Made by a program: the position numbers and the translations under genes. This document shows, in pieces, positions 5,161 to 7,405 of a DNA stretch of 7,405 nucleotides; positions within the stretch are counted from its first letter, which is position 1, and each line of letters opens with the position of its first letter. Under the pieces are notes generated by a model, which saw only the letters and a list, made by a program, of their open reading frames with translations, was not told the origin of the DNA and did not search any database. The stretch covers positions 1 to 7,405 of the forward strand of contig DKMK01000010.1 in the NCBI GenBank assembly GCA_002469545.1, in the 5' to 3' direction. This stretch comes from Rhodobacterales bacterium UBA7416. Its GTDB lineage: Bacteria; Pseudomonadota; Alphaproteobacteria; Rhodobacterales; Rhodobacteraceae.

Positions 5161-6933
5161 TTAATCATCCTCAAACGGATCCCATTCATCGTCTTCTTCT
5201 GGGATCTCTTGCAATATTCCATCGCTGATTGCCATGTCTTCTAATGTGCGTACATCACGAATTTCCGCATCTGGAAACGCCAACAATGTCGCCTGCACCA
5301 ATGGGTGCGCTTCCACTTTGGCATGTAAATCATCACGCGCTTCGGCTTTTTGTTCCGAAACGGTTGCACCGCCACCCTCGTTCACCAATGACATGCCCCA
5401 ACGGGCACCTGTCCAATCCTGTAACCGTTTTGCCAAACGTTGCGCCAAATCATTGGGCGCACCATCTGCGGGTTGGAATTCCAAACGGCCAGGCGAATAT
5501 TTCACCAACCGCACATAGGTTTCCACATCGTACAGCAATTTCATATCGCGTCGCGCGCGGATCAATTCCAACACCTGTTCGAACCGTTCGAACCGCACCA
5601 ATGCCTGCGCATCAGGTTGTTGCGCCAACGCCGTTGCAGCGCCACCTTGGATGACCGCGGTTGGTCCAGCATTTGGCGTTTGCCCAACAGATTGCCCAGA
5701 CGCACCGCCGCCAATACTGCCACCCATCGGAATGCCACCACCGCCACCACTTGGTGCTGGTGGTTGAGGATCGTTTTGCAGCTTTTTAATCAATTCTTCC
5801 GGTGAAGGCAGATCGGCCACATGCGTCAATCGAATGATCGCCATTTCCGCTGCCATCATTGCATTTGGTGCCGCCGCGACCTCTTCCATTGCTTTTAGCA
5901 ACATCTGCCACATCCGCGTCATTGCACGCATCGGCAAATCCGCCGCCGCCGCTTTGCCGCGCTCCCGCTCATCGGGTGAAACAGTGGGATCATCCGCCGC
6001 ATCTGGTGAAATCTTAATCACCGAAACCCAATGTGTTATTTCCGCCAAATCGCGCAACACCGCCATGGGATCGGCGCCATCGGCATACTGCCCTGATAAT
6101 TCTTGTAACGCTTTGTCGGCCTGTCCACGCATGATCATGTCGAACAAATCCAGCACGCGTCCACGATCCGCCAAACCCAACATCGCACGCACTTGATCGG
6201 CGGTGGTTTCCCCCGCGCCATGGGCAATCGCTTGATCCAGCAATGAAATTGCATCACGCGCAGACCCTTCGCCGGCACGTACAATCAACGCCATCGCATC
6301 TTCGCTGATATTCGCGTCTTCGCCATCGGCTAAACGCGCCAGCAAACCCAACATTACTTCGGGCTCAATGCGGCGCAAATCAAACCGCTGACACCGCGAC
6401 AACACTGTCACAGGAATTTTTCGGATTTCAGTCGTCGCAAAAATAAACTTTACATGCTCGGGTGGTTCTTCCAGCGTCTTCAACAATGCGTTAAACGCAC
6501 TGGTCGACAGCATGTGAACCTCATCGATGATATAAATCTTAAACCGCGCGGATGTTGCGGCATAATGCACGCTCTCAATAATCTCGCGGATATCGCCAAC
6601 ACCTGTGCGCGATGCAGCATCCATTTCCATGACGTCAACATGACGCCCTTCCATGATGGATTTGCAATGTTCACAAACCCCACAAGGTTCCGTCGTCGGC
6701 CCACCATTTCCATCGACACCGATACAGTTCATGCCCTTGGCGATGATTCGCGCGGTGGTGGTTTTACCCGTCCCACGAATCCCCGTCATCACAAAGGCAT
6801 GCGCAATTCGATCCGCCTCGAACGCATTTTTCAGCGTCCGCACCATCGCATCTTGGCCCACCATATCGGCGAATGTTTCAGGGCGGTATTTCCGCGCTAA
6901 CACTTGATAGGCAGTTTTTTCGGAATCGCTCAT
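5161..6933 (-). CDS. dnaX: DNA polymerase III subunit gamma/tau
   Basis: DnaX is the ATPase subunit of the sliding-clamp loader; its full-length tau form also tethers polymerase core and helicase at the replication fork. In the 590-residue protein the N-terminus AYQVLARKYRPETFADMVGQ is canonical. Walker A is GIRGTGKT (51-58). Four zinc-binding cysteines are at 70, 84, 87 and 90. Walker B is YIIDEVHML (134-142). The SRC arginine-finger motif is at 179-181, and sensor 2 GEGSARDAISLLDQ spans 221-234. The AAA+ and collar domains end near residue 385. A Pro/Gly-rich linker with a run of five Gly (396-400) follows, then a C-terminal tau-type domain (about 445-590) ending in the acidic EEDDEWDPFEDD. 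The ATG at 6933 is supported by AGGA shortly upstream. It is the first gene of an operon with ybaB and recR. An AAAAAG run at 5787-5782 sits just before the linker, but a full slippery heptamer is absent, so tau is the expected main product. Confidence 0.97.
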   Translation of the reverse strand: MSDSEKTAYQVLARKYRPETFADMVGQDAMVRTLKNAFEADRIAHAFVMTGIRGTGKTTTARIIAKGMNCIGVDGNGGPTTEPCGVCEHCKSIMEGRHVDVMEMDAASRTGVGDIREIIESVHYAATSARFKIYIIDEVHMLSTSAFNALLKTLEEPPEHVKFIFATTEIRKIPVTVLSRCQRFDLRRIEPEVMLGLLARLADGEDANISEDAMALIVRAGEGSARDAISLLDQAIAHGAGETTADQVRAMLGLADRGRVLDLFDMIMRGQADKALQELSGQYADGADPMAVLRDLAEITHWVSVIKISPDAADDPTVSPDERERGKAAAADLPMRAMTRMWQMLLKAMEEVAAAPNAMMAAEMAIIRLTHVADLPSPEELIKKLQNDPQPPAPSGGGGGIPMGGSIGGGASGQSVGQTPNAGPTAVIQGGAATALAQQPDAQALVRFERFEQVLELIRARRDMKLLYDVETYVRLVKYSPGRLEFQPADGAPNDLAQRLAKRLQDWTGARWGMSLVNEGGGATVSEQKAEARDDLHAKVEAHPLVQATLLAFPDAEIRDVRTLEDMAISDGILQEIPEEDDEWDPFEDD

Positions 6934-6960
6934 ATTATCCTGTCACCTCGTCTTCAGCGA

Positions 6961-7008
6961 CTTTACGTCCAAGTGCCTCTGATTGCCAGTACCTTTGACC
7001 GTCCAAGT
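6961..7008. repeat. Imperfect direct repeat upstream of dnaX
   Basis: CTTTACGTCCAAGT (6961-6974) and CTTTGACCGTCCAAGT (6993-7008) share CTTT and the 9-base core CGTCCAAGT, differing by a short insertion between them. The cores start 34 bp apart, about three helical turns. They lie 28 to 75 bases upstream of the dnaX ATG. The arrangement could be a paired protein-binding site for dnaX control, or chance. No known regulator site matches. Confidence 0.35.
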
Positions 7009-7057
7009 CAGGTTTCATCAACGAAAGGGCATGGCGACCCCGATCCTTTCAACCGTC

Positions 7058-7071
7058 TTGATCTGTATCAA
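7058..7071. promoter_or_regulatory. FNR-type (FnrL/Dnr) binding site
   Basis: TTGAT-CTGT-ATCAA is a perfect match to the FNR/FnrL half-site palindrome TTGAT-N4-ATCAA. Its centre (7064.5) is about 62 bases before the DUF465 ATG. A -10-like CATCAT (7093-7098, 4/6 match) would give a start near 7105, placing the box at about -41, the class II activator position. The dnaX ATG is about 125 bases away on the other side. Control by oxygen limitation, most likely of the plus-strand gene, is an inference. Confidence 0.6.
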
Positions 7072-7126
7072 CAACACATCCTCAAAACTGTGCATCATTG
7101 AACCGAACCAAATGAAAGATCCAACA

Positions 7127-7366
7127 ATGTCACACACCCCACATAAATTGCCCGAAGAGTTCCCAGAACATATCGACCTGATGCATAACCTGCTCGCCAA
7201 TGACGCCCATTTTGTGAAAATGCATGACGAATACGACTCCGCGAATGACGCGGTACATCTAGCTGAAACGGATGTTAAACCAACATCCGATGCCCATATG
7301 GCCGACCTACGAAAAGAGCGGATGCGCATAAAAGACCAAATCTATGCGTACTTGGCCACCAAATAA
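7127..7366 (+). CDS. DUF465 (YdcH-like) small helical protein
   Basis: This is a 79-residue, highly charged protein with the pattern of the DUF465/YdcH family, small predicted helical-hairpin proteins of unknown biochemical function that are common in proteobacteria. Characteristic segments are LPEEFPEHIDLMHNL near the N-terminus, NDAHFVKMHDEYDSANDAVHLAE in the middle, and LRKERMRIKDQIYAYL at the C-terminus. The first and last are amphipathic and could form a helical or coiled-coil hairpin. There is no signal peptide or membrane helix. The ATG at 7127 is chosen because MSHTPHKLPEEFPEH is the usual family N-terminus. The same frame stays open upstream to 6983, but that stretch is not family-like and contains the FNR box. 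The ribosome binding site is weak (GAAAG). The gene is divergent from dnaX, and no hairpin terminator is visible in the 39 AT-rich bases after the stop. Confidence 0.85.
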   Translation: MSHTPHKLPEEFPEHIDLMHNLLANDAHFVKMHDEYDSANDAVHLAETDVKPTSDAHMADLRKERMRIKDQIYAYLATK

Positions 7367-7405
7367 ACATTGGGTGAATTTTAAATTTTGTAATATTTTA
7401 TTGGG

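Noticed and set aside
5562..5750. Open frame in the +1 phase within the dnaX linker region
   Set aside because: It is a by-product of the GC-rich Gly/Pro linker codons, lacks its own ribosome binding site and is not in the -1 phase that a gamma-type frameshift would use.
6983..7126. 48-residue N-terminal extension of the DUF465 protein
   Set aside because: The extension has no family resemblance and spans the FNR box and candidate promoter. The family N-terminus begins at MSHTPHKLPEEF (ATG 7127).
6934..7126. Possible SRP RNA (ffs) gene beside dnaX
   Set aside because: The conserved core (GGTCAGG...GGAAGGAAGCAGCC or its complement) is absent from this gap on both strands.

Overview
The window looks like chromosomal DNA from an alphaproteobacterium, most likely a Rhodobacterales/Roseobacter-type organism of moderate GC. 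This rests on the style of the proteins (HemC, HemE, RecR, YbaB/EbfC and a DnaX ending in an acidic DPFEDD tail), the dnaX-ybaB-recR order, a DUF465 (YdcH-like) protein with the EFPEH/DAHF pattern, and a perfect FNR-type site. Genus and species cannot be fixed from the sequence alone.

Layout. Bases 1-390 (+) are the 3' end of a glycine betaine/proline-type ABC transporter permease, followed by a probable terminator. Bases 391-1098 are a less conserved, AT-richer pocket. It holds a perfect 14-bp inverted repeat and a small six-cysteine protein gene on the minus strand, with its own candidate promoter, ribosome binding site and weak terminator. A tRNA-Leu(UAA) gene follows at 1099-1184 (-). Next is a divergent haem biosynthesis pair: hemC (-) at 1281-2204 and hemE (+) at 2290-3330, sharing an 85-bp gap. 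An EamA/DMT-family membrane transporter gene overlaps the end of hemE by 8 bp and runs to 4210. It meets a minus-strand operon tail to tail, overlapping recR by 4 bp. Read in its own direction, that operon is dnaX (6933-5161), ybaB/ebfC (5148-4804) and recR (4803-4207), packed with 12-bp and 0-bp gaps. Divergent from dnaX, a short DUF465 gene (7127-7366, +) is preceded by a consensus FNR box.

How the genes work together. HemC and HemE catalyse non-consecutive steps of tetrapyrrole synthesis: HemC makes hydroxymethylbilane, and HemE decarboxylates uroporphyrinogen III to coproporphyrinogen III. The HemD step between them is not encoded here. DnaX, YbaB and RecR form the widespread replication/recombination cluster: clamp-loader subunit, nucleoid-associated protein and recombination mediator. 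The transporter permease is cut by the window edge.

Most of the window is ordinary core genome. The two items most worth attention are the small Cys-rich protein, whose six-cysteine spacing resembles the CS-alpha-beta (defensin-like) pattern and follows a Gly-Gly, and the perfect TTGAT-N4-ATCAA site, placed where a class II FNR activator would sit for the DUF465 gene. Both are inferences from sequence pattern only.
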